Both the position numbers and the translations under genes were made by a program. The notes beneath the pieces were generated by a model. That model was not told where the DNA came from. It made no database searches and was given only the letters and a program-made list of their open reading frames with translations. Shown here piece after piece: positions 34,101 to 46,141 of a stretch of 64,000 nt of DNA (position 1 is the stretch's first letter; every line of letters begins with the position of its first letter). The stretch is taken from contig JAODUO010000072.1 in NCBI GenBank assembly GCA_025642075.2, positions 385,001 through 449,000 on the forward strand, written 5' to 3'. Source of the DNA: Ridgeia piscesae. Its lineage: Eukaryota; Annelida; Polychaeta; Sabellida; Siboglinidae.

Positions 34101-35750
34101 ATTAAATATGAAGTTGAACAAATATGTGTACTCTTGTGAATCAGCTTTATGTGGAGAGCTAACAATACTGTGTAGCAAGTGCCAAATCTAAATACTAAAA
34201 GAAAATAAATTGTGAAAAGATGAACAGATACGGGAGTTATTGAACAAGCACTTCGAGCAAGAAGGTGAACAATTATCACATCTTTAATACTAAGTGGCCA
34301 GTACGATCGCGTTTATTACGGGATAGACCCAGGAATGTACTGTCATTAAACTCAATTTAAATAATAGACTAGCTTAAAAACACTCTACAAGGCGAGTGGG
34401 TGAGTTAGGGCGAGATGGGAGTCTCTGTCATTTGAACCTTTGCTATCGTGTCCAAAGATTTTTACACAGTACACGCTAGAAAATAGAGGGCGCCACATTA
34501 CCTAATGTCACGTTATTTACGGCAAATTCGCGAGGAGTTAGGTATCTTTGTGGAGCTATAGAAACCTTGATGACATACTGAAGTTGACGTAACGTACACC
34601 GAGATGACGTAGTCTAATCCCCATATTTATGACTAGTGTAACGCTGGGGAAACGGACGGCGAATAAAGTTGGCAATTTTTATTGTAGATAAAGATTACAT
34701 ATTAATTTTATTTCCTCGACAACATATCACATCGTTTACAAATAATTTATACCGTTCCAGACACGTGACTAACAGGAATGACGTCACAGACGCCTCTCAG
34801 AAACGCACGTCAAACACCAACCGATGGAGGCGAAGATCCAACAATTACCGAAGCAAGACGCGCCAAAGAGTAAGTATATTAGGTTAAAGGGCGAATGGTC
34901 TGCTACTAATTTACTAATAAGGTAATCAAACGTAAGATATTCCTGGAAGAAGAACAACGCATGAAAACAAAGAACGGACGATGCACCTAAAATTGAGTCG
35001 ATGGACGTGTAATACAGCCACAAGGCTAATGGCATTCCGTTTAGAGTACGGCTAAACACCGTGTCACTTCGACACACCGGTCACTTCGACACACCGGTCA
35101 CTTCCCTTCCAACTACGTCACACAAGCTCGATATCTCTGGCGTATCGAAACATTTCAACCAACATCACAACCTCACATTTTCTGGGGAACTGAAACAATC
35201 CAAACCAAGGAACACCTCAGAAACAAAAATAGTTCAACCCAAACAGTACCTCAGTCTCACCTTCTGTGAGGAAATGAGACAGTTCAACCCAAGCGACCTC
35301 ACAGCCTCGCCGATCGAATCTCACTTTTGTCCCACCGCTGTTCTTTAAAATTGGTCAACAAAATATCTCGAAAATGGCATGATTCTGTAGATAGGGCCAT
35401 ATCAAAACGCTCAAATAGGTTAAACTGCACGATCGCCGAAATTTTCAGCTGTGCCCTACTGACCCCGAGAACGGAATTATTTTCCATCGAGCGCAATCGT
35501 TTGTCTCATTGACGGAACCAGTGGGCAGTGGGCACCTGTTGCGCGCAAGTCTATGCGTAATTGTACTTGCGATATCGATAACGTTCTGCTGAAGCATCAT
35601 AAGAAACCATTTTAATCAAACTGGCTTTTATGTGAAATCATAGAGAACAACATCGTGCTTATTTCTGATAACCGCGTATGTGATATTCCAAGGATAAGTT
35701 TCAGTAATACGCTGTAAATATAACTGTTCAAAACAAAGTTAGATGCAACC
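31138..35750. other. Intergenic sequence with old repeats, no gene seen
   Basis: No exon recognised. Related stretches occur near 31815 (TTCACCAGAAAGGGCGTGG) and 32595 (TTTTCCGGCAAGGGGACGG), suggesting an old dispersed repeat. Near 33180-33225 AATAAATAATATTGAATTGA resembles a LINE 3' tail. Short tandem repeats are (CGGA)n near 33046 and a doubled GGTCACTTCGACACACC near 35082. Confidence 0.45.
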
Positions 35751-36078
35751 ATGTGCATGTACGTCAAGCATGTGGCAACGGTACCTTTTTACTGTGGGCA
35801 AAGCTCACGTACCACAGGAAATCCTGTCATAGAACAGAAATGTCGCTTGTGCTCGAAAATGAAACCTTTTCAGAATTGTTGCCGGTCTGAAAATAAAAGT
35901 ACAAACAGGCAAGTTGACCAGTCTGGCAAAACCGGTGAACATAAAACACTAATCTTCACTGTTAACATCGTGAATGGAGGATCGAAACCGTTTGAAATCT
36001 TGCTGGCAGGCACACCAGTGACATAGGAGAAAAGGTATCCATTCTCAGCGAGTCGGTGTACAGAAAACATTTCAAAAC

Positions 36079-36168
<90 letters not shown>

Positions 36169-38005
36169 GACGACGCAGAAATTCCATTGAATGGCATGGT
36201 CCATCTTCCGGTGACATACCAGTCAGAATTGCGGACAACTACCCAAGGCCAACACTGGAGGAACTGTCCACCGAATTTCACTATTCAAGAGTGTTCACCA
36301 AGCCGGCCATGAGGCGGAGCTATCAGTCAACCTCCTGGACGACATTGTCATCCACGGGCTCACAGGAACAGCATGACACACGACTACAGCTAGTGCTTAC
36401 CAGCCCGCGAGAAGTGTCAGTTGGGGACATATCACCAAATGGATTCCTACGCCTAGTAGTCCTGCGTAAAAGAACTGCATTGCGCACTTTTTTGTAAATT
36501 TCTGCAGTAAATGTAGGACGGGTTGAATGGAAATGATATTTCTGCGTAGCGTGATATCACAGCTGCGAAATAATTATATTTGTCAGACAGTGAAAATGTG
36601 CGTATGCATACAGGTGTAAGAGGCCTAGAGGTGTCAACATTGGCAATCGGCCGCTGATTGAAGCAAAAATGAATGGGTGTCAGGTTAAAGGCTGGATTGT
36701 AGGAGAAAGAGATGTCATTTTCACGAATTATATACATGACATGTGTCGATGGAGACTAATTAATGTCTGAAATGTTCAATACCATGGATTAATAAACCTA
36801 GTGGGAAATCCAAAAAACGTTTCAATGTCCGCCTACAGGAAATCAATTGGTGGTATCTACCCAGTTTGCCAGGACGGAAATCGCTCTTCCTGGGATACCA
36901 TGTGCCCTCTTCGGGTGTCCAGCCACTACACTCTAACGAGTATCTAACAGATCCAACCGATGCAAGGGAAGTTGCTTCGTTTATGGGCACGGCTAATTTC
37001 TACCTGAAATTGGTCACACAATACACGGAAACTGCTGAATATCTTAGACGGCTGCTATGTACTTAGACAGCCGAGCAAGACCACGCCTTCCGCAACTTGA
37101 AGCAGAAAATCGCGTCTGCTCCAGTCCTCTCATATTTCGATCCGGATGCGCCAGCGACCGTGACAACGGATGCCTCAGGAATCGCCCTTGGTGCGGTATT
37201 ATCGTAAGTGACAAAGAGAGGCCAATCGCGTATGCACCCAAGAAGTTTTCAGCATCAGAACAGAAGTATAATCCACAAGAGAACGTAAAGAACTGGCACG
37301 TATCTTCGCGTGTGAACACTGGCATACGGGAGAACATTCACACTGAAGACGGATCACCAGGCACTCACAACGCTGTTAGCGGATTCCGGTTCGGGCCAAA
37401 GGTCATTGCGAATCTACCGATGGTCTGATCGCCTTTGCCAGTATGACTAACATTCAGTAGACTGCTGGTTCCGGCAACCAGGTAGCAGAAACGCTCAGTA
37501 GGCTGGTCAAAGAAGACCTATATGAATCAACAACAGACGAATGCCCCATGCAAATTGCGTTGGACAACCTCTTTACCGCAGCCGAGTTGAAAATGGCTTC
37601 TTCCGAAGATGCCAATTTAACACTAGTCCGTCACTTCGTACAGAACGGTTGGCCCAAACACCCATCTCCTGACATGGACGTCTACTTCCGACTCACAGAC
37701 GAACTTTCCGTGTTTAACGACGCGTATGTCACGTGCTGTAATCCCTACCAGACTGCAGGGGAAACTGTTGGAAATAGTCCGCAAGGTCGTCCCCGGATAG
37801 TGCGAACTAAGCAACGTTGTCGCCTATCAATGTGGTGGCCCGCCATCATCGACACATCAAGGAACTCATCAGAGATTGTGAATCACGCTGTGTTTAAGAA
37901 CTCAACTAAACCCACACAGCCACCAATTCAGCACATACTATGGCCGGAGAAATCATGACAGCGAAACCAAGTCCCGACTGACCCGTCCATATTTCACAAA
38001 TTGAC
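35751..38005 (+). mobile_element. Second decayed Ty3/Gypsy retrotransposon
   Basis: In order on the plus strand: a Cys/His-poor zinc-knuckle-like segment (CRLCSKMKPFQNCCRSE) and the start of a protease-like region near 35840-36025; then an ATT microsatellite where the rest of protease and early reverse transcriptase should be; the RT catalytic motif LLDDIVIHG near 36335 (in a frame broken elsewhere); RT connection FLGYHVPSSGVQPLHS near 36886; RNase H VTTDASGIALGAV near 37160; and an integrase N-terminal region GRPRIVRTKQRCRLSMWWP near 37785. The frame shifts several times. It is an inactive relic on the same strand as the Gypsy fragment at 29218 but from a different lineage. Confidence 0.85.
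36081..36167 (+). repeat. (ATT)n microsatellite, about 29 copies
   Basis: Perfect trinucleotide run, located inside the decayed Gypsy element. It generates poly-Ile and poly-Asn open frames on the minus strand that are not genes. Confidence 0.98.
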
Positions 38006-38737
38006 ATGGAAGCTGGCAAACAAAGCCCTTCCCCCCGTCTAGTCAAAGTACTTGACCAGAATGGTCAAGGTTTTCTGCTGGTTTTGTTCATTTGATTCAT
38101 AACATCCAAAGGAAAATAGTCCATTCTTGCACTGCCTGGCAACATCCTCATCGTCGGCTGGAGAAATGGCGTTCTTTATGATCGTATTTGTCTTCGTCTT
38201 GACACCGACAAACTTTTGTTTAGAGATGTTGCTGTCAGGAAACATCCGCTTACACAGCTTGGTGAAGTTCGGCAATCATATAATGGCAAATTATGTTCAG
38301 CAACAAAATGGGCAAAAAGGACTTCACTCGTTAAGACGTCTTCGTCACCAACGTTAGAGGTAAAACGTCCTTAACAGAAGCCGTCGAATTTTGTGACTGC
38401 AAGAAGAGTGTGCTTATCTGTTCCAGCGTGTTTCTTGATGTCGATAATGGTGGAAGTATTGATATACATTTGTATAACTTTTTCTTTTAAACCTTTACAC
38501 GATTCCATGTATGTTCACAGTTTGATAACTACGGGACCATGGTACTTACATTTTTTAAATTTCCCAATGGAAAATACAAAGTAAACCGCACTAATTAGCC
38601 TAAATGAAATATCATGAGATACCCGACGATATCGGGACATTTGACAGGTATGCTGGTGTGTAACATTTGAACAACACCCTCTGCACTAATCCAAAACACA
38701 TCAACACGCTCATAAAGCCGACGGGTCTCATTCATAT

Positions 38738-38743
38738 TTTATT
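38738..38743 (-). terminator. Candidate poly(A) signal of the ankyrin gene
   Basis: AATAAA on the minus strand, about 660 bp beyond the stop codon at 39400. The stretch 39399-38720 would be the 3' UTR. No other canonical signal was noticed closer to the stop. Confidence 0.45.
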
Positions 38744-39399
38744 GAGATTTCAAAAATGCTGCATTATCTTTCCGCAACTAAAAACTCATTCGTTGTAAAA
38801 CATTTAGTTACACTGCATAAAAACCCGCAACGCCTTATAAAAACCAGACATCCCGACGTCCGAGTGCGTGTATCTGATCTAAGCGCTACGCCTGCGACTT
38901 AACTAAAACGACTGCACATTATCGACGCAAATACTAAAATAAAATCGGCAGTATCAGTAAAACTAAAGTCAGCTATGCACAATGAGACACCTAGCATGCG
39001 CCACCACCACCCGTTACCATACAAACGACAAGGTTACAACACAAAAACTATTTTTACACAATTCCCGCCGTTTCCGCGGCAGTTGGCGGGAACAGTACAC
39101 ACGTATTAACCTTTGCATAAGTCCTCAGTAGTCTCCTGACGCGGTGATTGTCAACAAAAGCATCAAGAGGCAACTGGGTTGTCCGTGATCGCATCGCCTG
39201 CTCCTCTCTCGTTCGCGGGAAGCACGGATATCATCGCCGAATATACGACCTAAGTTGTCGATAACTGCCGTAATTCTGCCACAGTCTCGTTGAATTCGTC
39301 GCGAACGACGCGACTCCCGCTTTCTGTAGCGGCCGCGTTCTTCTGCATTGGTTAGAAGTGAGACGCTGGTTTTCTCCGGGGCGTTCCAAGATGGCGGTG

Positions 39400-40371
39400 C
39401 TATAACGTCGTCTCCTTGCTCGAGCTGCCGGCAGGGGCGGCGTCTGCCGGCTTCGTGGCGCCACCTGACGGAAGCGGCTCTTCGTCGTCGGACTCGTCAT
39501 CGATGTCCGGGATGTCTTCCATGACAGCTTTCGGCACTGGACCCGGCGCCGTCATCGTCACGGTGGTCGTACGGACGGTCTGTGTCGTCACCACGGTGCC
39601 GGGGGACGTCTGGACGACGGGAATGCGCGAGACGGGCTTGTCTTCCTGGGGCGGGCCGTTGGAGGGTAGGGGCGGCGGAGGCGACTGCGGAGTCGGCTCC
39701 GTGAACGTGACAAACTGTTGCTTCGCCGTCGACGTCGTCTGCACGACGCCCTGCTGGATCCTCACGGGACCTTCGCCGACGTCGGCGTTTGGCTCCTCTT
39801 CCTCCTCCTCCTCCTCCTCGTCGTCGTCTTCTTCCGACGATTCCTCTTCTGACGATTCCTCCTCCTCCTCCTCTTCGTCGTCCTGTCCTGCTTCTACCTG
39901 TTCCGCGAACTGTTGCTGAGGTTGCACCTGAGCTGGTGGTGCGGCGAACGTCGACAATCTCGGCTGTTCCGGTTGCTGGATTTCTCCCGCCGGCGGCTGC
40001 CGAATGTGCTGAACCTCCCCGGCCGCTGGCTGTCTCACTTCCTGTACTTCGCCCGCCGGCGGCTGTCGAATTTCCCGCACTTCCCCCGCGGCCGGCTGTC
40101 TAATCAACTGAACCTCCCCCGCCGTTGGTTGTTGAATCCGGATGGGCTCCGCCGGTGGTTGTTGCATATATTCGACACCGGCTGCTGGAATGATCTCGAC
40201 TGGCAACACTTCCGGTCGGCCATCATGGTGGTCCTCGGACGGCTGTTCCGCTGGCGGCTCGCGGGTGTATATAGGTCCAGGCTGTTGGGGCTGGACCGGC
40301 TGTGGCTCGGCCACGTACTGTGGACGCTCCGGTTCTGTTGGCTCGGCGGCGTACGCCTCCTGCTTGAAGAG
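39400..40371 (-). CDS. Ankyrin gene coding exon 12 (acidic, Pro/Gln-rich tail)
   Basis: Acceptor TTCCCCAG, then 323 codons to the stop at 39400-39402. It holds a Pro/Gln/Glu-rich stretch, about five 12-residue repeats of the type RQPxAGEVQxI, a Glu/Asp/Ser run, PQSPPPPLP and the terminal KETTL. Compositional bias is strong, but the frame is open for 990 bases in GC-rich DNA and the intron phase fits. Confidence 0.87.
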   Translation of the reverse strand, partial: LFKQEAYAAEPTEPERPQYVAEPQPVQPQQPGPIYTREPPAEQPSEDHHDGRPEVLPVEIIPAAGVEYMQQPPAEPIRIQQPTAGEVQLIRQPAAGEVREIRQPPAGEVQEVRQPAAGEVQHIRQPPAGEIQQPEQPRLSTFAAPPAQVQPQQQFAEQVEAGQDDEEEEEEESSEEESSEEDDDEEEEEEEEEPNADVGEGPVRIQQGVVQTTSTAKQQFVTFTEPTPQSPPPPLPSNGPPQEDKPVSRIPVVQTSPGTVVTTQTVRTTTVTMTAPGPVPKAVMEDIPDIDDESDDEEPLPSGGATKPADAAPAGSSSKETTL

Positions 40372-43300
40372 CTGGGGAACAGAACACATACGTCTAGTTT
40401 TGGAATTGGAGATGTTTTACGAACATCGGTCACAAGTATGCATGACTGTGTACAGGCAGTGAACTTATGCAATGCTCTCGAGAATGTACACTGAATATTT
40501 AAAGAAGAGAGACATAACGTGGAACGGGAAGAAAATTAGATCGGAACAGAGTAAGTGGGCGAAGTAGGTGGGTGAATGAGAGACAGACACACACGCCACA
40601 TACAGACACAAACAGACACACACGACACAGACAGACACAAACAGATACACACGACACAGACAGACACACTCGACAAAAACAGACACACACACAACACAGA
40701 CAGACACATATGACACAGACAGACACAAACAGACACACACGACACAGACAGACACACTCGACACAGACAGACACACACACACAACACAGACAGACACATA
40801 TGACACAGGCAGACACGAGGGAGAAAATGAGGGAGAGAGAGAAAGAGAGGGGAGAACAAATAGAAGGATGGAACGATACAATTAGAGCGAGAGCGAGAGC
40901 GAGAGCGAGCGAGCGAGCGAGCGAGCGAGCGAGCGAGCGAGAGAGAGCACAGAAGTTGGAGATGGATGTTTAGAGTCGAGTCACACCTCTCGTTGTAGCG
41001 GTGCCATGCCGGGCGGGGCGGGGGCAGGTCGGGATGGTGTGTTGGCGTTCGAGTCGAGGTCGATGGATTTCGGGGAGAAGGCAGTGGGCGTGGCCGACTC
41101 GTCAGCCGGCTGCAGCTCCTTCGCCCAATTCGACACTTCCTCCAGGATTGTCTCCACCTCTGCAGCACGTGATAACGTCACATGGTGATACAAGTCGACA
41201 TAACTCGGATCATGTTATTTAATAGTTAGGAGCAGGATCTCAGTATCGTGACCATTCTCTGACTAAGATCTTTTGACCATTGATTTGACTTACACGAACC
41301 TCTTAGAGCCCCCATGTCCCTCCCAAAAAGTAGATACATTCAAACGCTTTCAAGCATTTTCCTGCAAATTGGATGCAACAATAATGTTACTTTAACGATA
41401 GTATCCCACACGTCTGTTTCGATATACGAGTAGCATATTTCCTCAAAAGACGTACTAATGAAACTGAAAGTACTTAGCTCTCAGCTTGAAGGGCCAGCAA
41501 CGATATATCTGACAGTGATTCATAAATAGCAAACAACTGTTTTCCAACCCAAAGCCAGGTTTTACTTATGTGAAAGATGCAGAGCGACAAAGACACAGTC
41601 GCCCAGACATACCGCGCTCCTTGTCTTGGTAGGCGACAGCGAACTGATGCATCTTGCCTTGCTGGTCGATGAAGTTGTTGTAGACATCAGCCTGCAGTAG
41701 CTTATGTACCATCGACATGTCGCGGGCAGTGAAGGCCTTCACCAACGAAGTCGAGCCGTCGTCCATTGGCTTGTCCACCTTCGCATTCCTCTGTCGACAG
41801 CAACAACGACAATTATCTACCCATCGCGTCACGTATTGGCTGGCAAAAAGTATGCAAAGTTTCCACATTGGCTGGCAACAAGCATTTAGAGTGTCTGTGT
41901 TGGCTGGCAACAAGCACTTAGAGTGTCTGTGTTGGCTGGCAACAAGCACTTAGAGTGTCTGTGTTGGCTGGCAACAAGCACTTAGAATGTCTCTGTTGGC
42001 TGGCAACAAGCACTTAGAGTGTCTGTGTTGGCTGGCAACAAGCATTTAGAGTGTCTGTGTTGGCTGGCAACAAGCATTTAGAGTGTCTTTGTTGGCTGGC
42101 AACAAGCACTTAGAATGTCTCTGTTGGCTGGCAACAAGCACTTAGAGTGTCTGTGTTGGCTGGCAACAAGCATTTAGAGTGTCTGTGTTGGCTGGCAACA
42201 AGCATTTAGAGTGTCTGTGTTGGCTGGCAACAAGCACTTAGAGTGTCTGTGTTGGCTGGCAACAAGCACTTAGAATGTCTCTGTTGGCTGGCAACAAGCA
42301 CTTAGAGTGTCTCTGTTGGCTGGCAACAAGCATTTAGAGTGTCTGTGTTGGCTGGCAACAAGCATTTAGAGTGTCTGTGTTGGCTGGCAACAAGCATTTA
42401 GAGTGTCTGTGTTGGCTGGCAACAAGCATTTAGAATGTCTGTGTTGGCTGGCAACAAGCATTTAGAGTGTCTGTGTTGGCTGGCAACAAGCATGAACGTT
42501 TTCAAGATGGCCAATGAAAGTGGTTTTACATAAATTTAAATGTAAAAATACAATTGTGTGGGATCTATGCATCCAGAAGTATTCTGAATCGAAGAAAATG
42601 TGGGAAGCCAATAAATGAGCCGGCATATTCATATACATGTCAATCAATCCCTAAGAAACGGGCACGTCAAAACCGACGTCACAGATCGGTGCTGATTGGT
42701 TAAACAACTTGCCAGGAGTAAAGTGTCAGCCTCCAAGACTTTGGACATGTTATTGGAATAAACTACTGATGTGAACATTATTAATGTAGTTGCAATTGGT
42801 TAGTTTATAGAAAGTCCTTGAGGTGCATAACATCAAAACGTTGCCTATTGGCTCCCTTTAAAGTGTCCTATGGATGGGAAAGAATGATTCACATTAGGCC
42901 TACTGTTGTACATATTTGAATGTTGAGCCCTACGCGAGTTTCTTGACTATAAATGACAGGCATGCTGACGTGACGATTAACCTTAGCACCAAATGAACTG
43001 CTTACACAACACCATAGTCCGACCACTCCTAGAATACTCATCAGTATGGGACCCCCCACACATCCATATCCTCATCTACCTAATCGATTTGTCTTAAAGA
43101 CTATACATCTAGAGAAGCGGGCTGTGTGTCAGAAATGATAAAACAGTTACACCTATAACTAATAACCAGGCGAACAAACAGACGTCTCACCATATTCCAT
43201 AACGCGATCTACGAACACCTGTCCTTGCCTGTCAAAAACGTCCTGTACAACGCCTATCAACGCTTCTAAATAATAAAGCATTCAACACTATCGACACCTG

Positions 43301-46067
43301 TAAGAACTGTCATAGATTTTCATATTTCCCTGCAACAATAAAATATTAGAATTCCATACCAGATGCAATTGTCAATATTCACGAACCATAACATTTTCGA
43401 CAAGCTTTGATATACACTCTGTACAGCTAATAAGCCAACAAGCATGCGCACCCAACCGTGACCGTTTGACTCCTGACTCGCACATACCCTGATAAGGAAG
43501 TCGACGACGGCGTGACTGCCTTTGTAGGCGGCGACTACGACTGGCGTGGCGTTGTTGTAGGCAGGAATTGGGTCTTCGATGTTGGCGCCACTTTGAACTA
43601 AGACCTCCGCCACCTTGCGGTAGTTCTTCGCAGCAGCCTCCCCTAGCGGCGACCGTTCTCCGGGGCCCATATCATTCACGTTGGCGCCTGCGATGTGCAA
43701 ACATGCGATCACGATATTGTGCATGGAAAACATGGCCGTTTGAAGTGTCTCATTACAACATGGCGTAGAGTACAAACGCTGACAGCAAGTTTTAACTATA
43801 TACATATTTATTTAATCCGTACAACTACAGTAAAAAGCCAAAAGGTGTCCTTCTCTTCAAGTCGTACGTGTAATGTTCCGAATAGAAATTTTGTTATTTC
43901 ATTCTCTGAAATGTAGATTAGGATATGTGACTGCTTTTATTTCTAGTAATATATGAAACCGTTATTTTTATTGGAGAAATGTTGACCTTTGCACATAGTT
44001 CAACGTTCCAAAGTCACGACAGAACAATCAATGGGCTGGACTTCTAAACACATCAACACAGTAAAACAAACTATATGAAACTCAACTAGTTTCAGTTGAA
44101 AATAACTCCCGCAGTCTAAAAATAAACTACCGGACCTAGGATAAGGAAAAGGTCACGTGTGTCTTTGTACCATGTTTTGTTTCACATAACTTGAGATTCG
44201 TTTAAAACTATGGGCTGCTCTCTTATTTTTCACTAAATCGGGGGCATTATTTATAATATGTGGTAAGTTATGATGCACTGTATTTTTAAAGTAAATATTC
44301 GTTATTTGTTCTGAAGGTGTGTAGTTCAGTTACAATCCGAGTGTAATGATTGTGTGCTTGCATTATGAATTATTTGCCAATTTAATAAATAGACTGGTAG
44401 ATTTTGATGTTTATGTTTGTAATACAATTTAAGGTCTTGTAATTTGAGCAAGTCTTCTACTTTTAATAAGTAGTCATGTATTGCACGCGGGAGTAAACGA
44501 ACATGTTGTGAGACAGTGTCCGCCGTACCGTGACTAAGGAGCATCTTGACGGCGTTCATGTCGTTACACCTGACAGCGACTGTCACTGGCATGAGACCTT
44601 CGTCTGACGTGTCGGGGCCAGCGCCGTCTGGCGAATGGCGCCGCGTTATGTTGTAGTGGGAGAAAGGCTCGTTGACGTCGACGTCTTCGTCATACATCAG
44701 CAAGTCCTGGAGACGGAAAGAGGCAGAGTTGACTCACAGTGACACTGTTGAATGGAGGGTATAAAGGTATTGGCAGGAAAATGGACATAAAACAACCGAA
44801 ATAGATTTGCATTTACAAGCTACGTACTTTGTGAAGAACGATGCGTTTATACGACACGAGAGGGGGGAGAGAGAGAGCGAGAGCGAGAGCGAAAGAGAGA
44901 GAGGGGGAGAGAGAGAGCGAAAGAGAGAGAGAGAGAGCGAAAGAGAGAGAGAGCGAAAGAGAGAGAGAGAGCGAGAGAGAGAGAGAGAGAGGGGGGGGAG
45001 AGAGAGAGTTAGAGAGAGCGTGCGTGCGCGCGTCAGAGACAGAGATAGAAGTGAGATAAAATACGGGAAACAAAACAGGACGAAAGATGAAAGTAGGTCG
45101 AACACAAGAGACGGGAAAGGGAAGGAGATAAAGACAGTCGGGAGAGAGGTTGAGATGAAACAACGGAAGAGTGTTAGTACAGAAGCAGCGATATCGAGAG
45201 AATCGCACATCGGGCTCAAAGATGACCAATTTCTCCCAGAACACACACCCTTAACATTCTTAACCATACACCCACTCCCACCGTCCACAGCGATGCCCTG
45301 CCCTCGACGTACCTTGAGTCCCTTGCGCTGGGCAAGCACGAGCACCTCGTAGAGGTCTGAGAGCGCGAACATCTTCATGAGGTGGTCGGGGTCGCCGCCC
45401 GCCGACGCCAGGACCGCCGATGATTCGACGTCGCCGTTGAGGATGGCCATGTCGAGGGCCGTCATGCCGAACGACCACTCGGTCTCGTCGATCTCACACT
45501 TCGCGTCGATCAGCATGCGTAAGATGCGCGCGAACCTCTCCGACAGCTCGGTCACCTACAACGGACGCCGGGCGAATCGTGTCAGACACACCACAGGCAC
45601 CATTTCACTAACGCTGAGTGCTCTTAAGATCAATTTTGATCCTCAATAGTAATCTTGAATACTCGAAAACTGTCAACACCACAAAGCTGTCGCCAGTGAG
45701 ACACTGTCGCCAGTGGGACACTGTCGCCAGTGGGTCACTGTCGCCAGTGGGACACTGTCGCCAGTGGGACACTGTCGCCAGTGGGACACTGTCGCCGGTG
45801 GGACACTGTCGCCGGTGGGACACTGTCGCCAGTGGACACTGTCGCCCGTGGGTCATTGTCGTCAGTGGGACACTGTCGCCAGTGGGACACTGTCGCCAGT
45901 GGGACACTGTCGCCCGTAGGTCACAGATATACTGCCCTCGGTAATACGTACACCAATGGACAAATAACTTTATTTTAACAACACATTTTATTTAAAGATG
46001 AATTTCCCGCAAGAGCTCTTTATCTTTGTGAAAGGGTCCCCTTATCTCAAAGTGACAATGATCATTC

Positions 46068-46141
<74 letters not shown>

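Noticed and set aside
39416..40494. Plus-strand Ser-, Pro- and Arg-rich frames
   Set aside because: Antisense shadows of the GC-rich exon 12 of the ankyrin gene, including poly-Ser from the Glu/Asp codon run.
40465..41168. Cys/Val/Ser-rich minus-strand frames resembling a secreted or membrane protein
   Set aside because: They are translations of the ACAGAC and GAGC low-complexity repeats; only 41159-40987 of this stretch is exon.
44734..45555. Single 273-codon minus-strand gene
   Set aside because: Only its first 81 codons (45555-45313) are coding exon 7. The rest is intron read-through into a GA/CT microsatellite.
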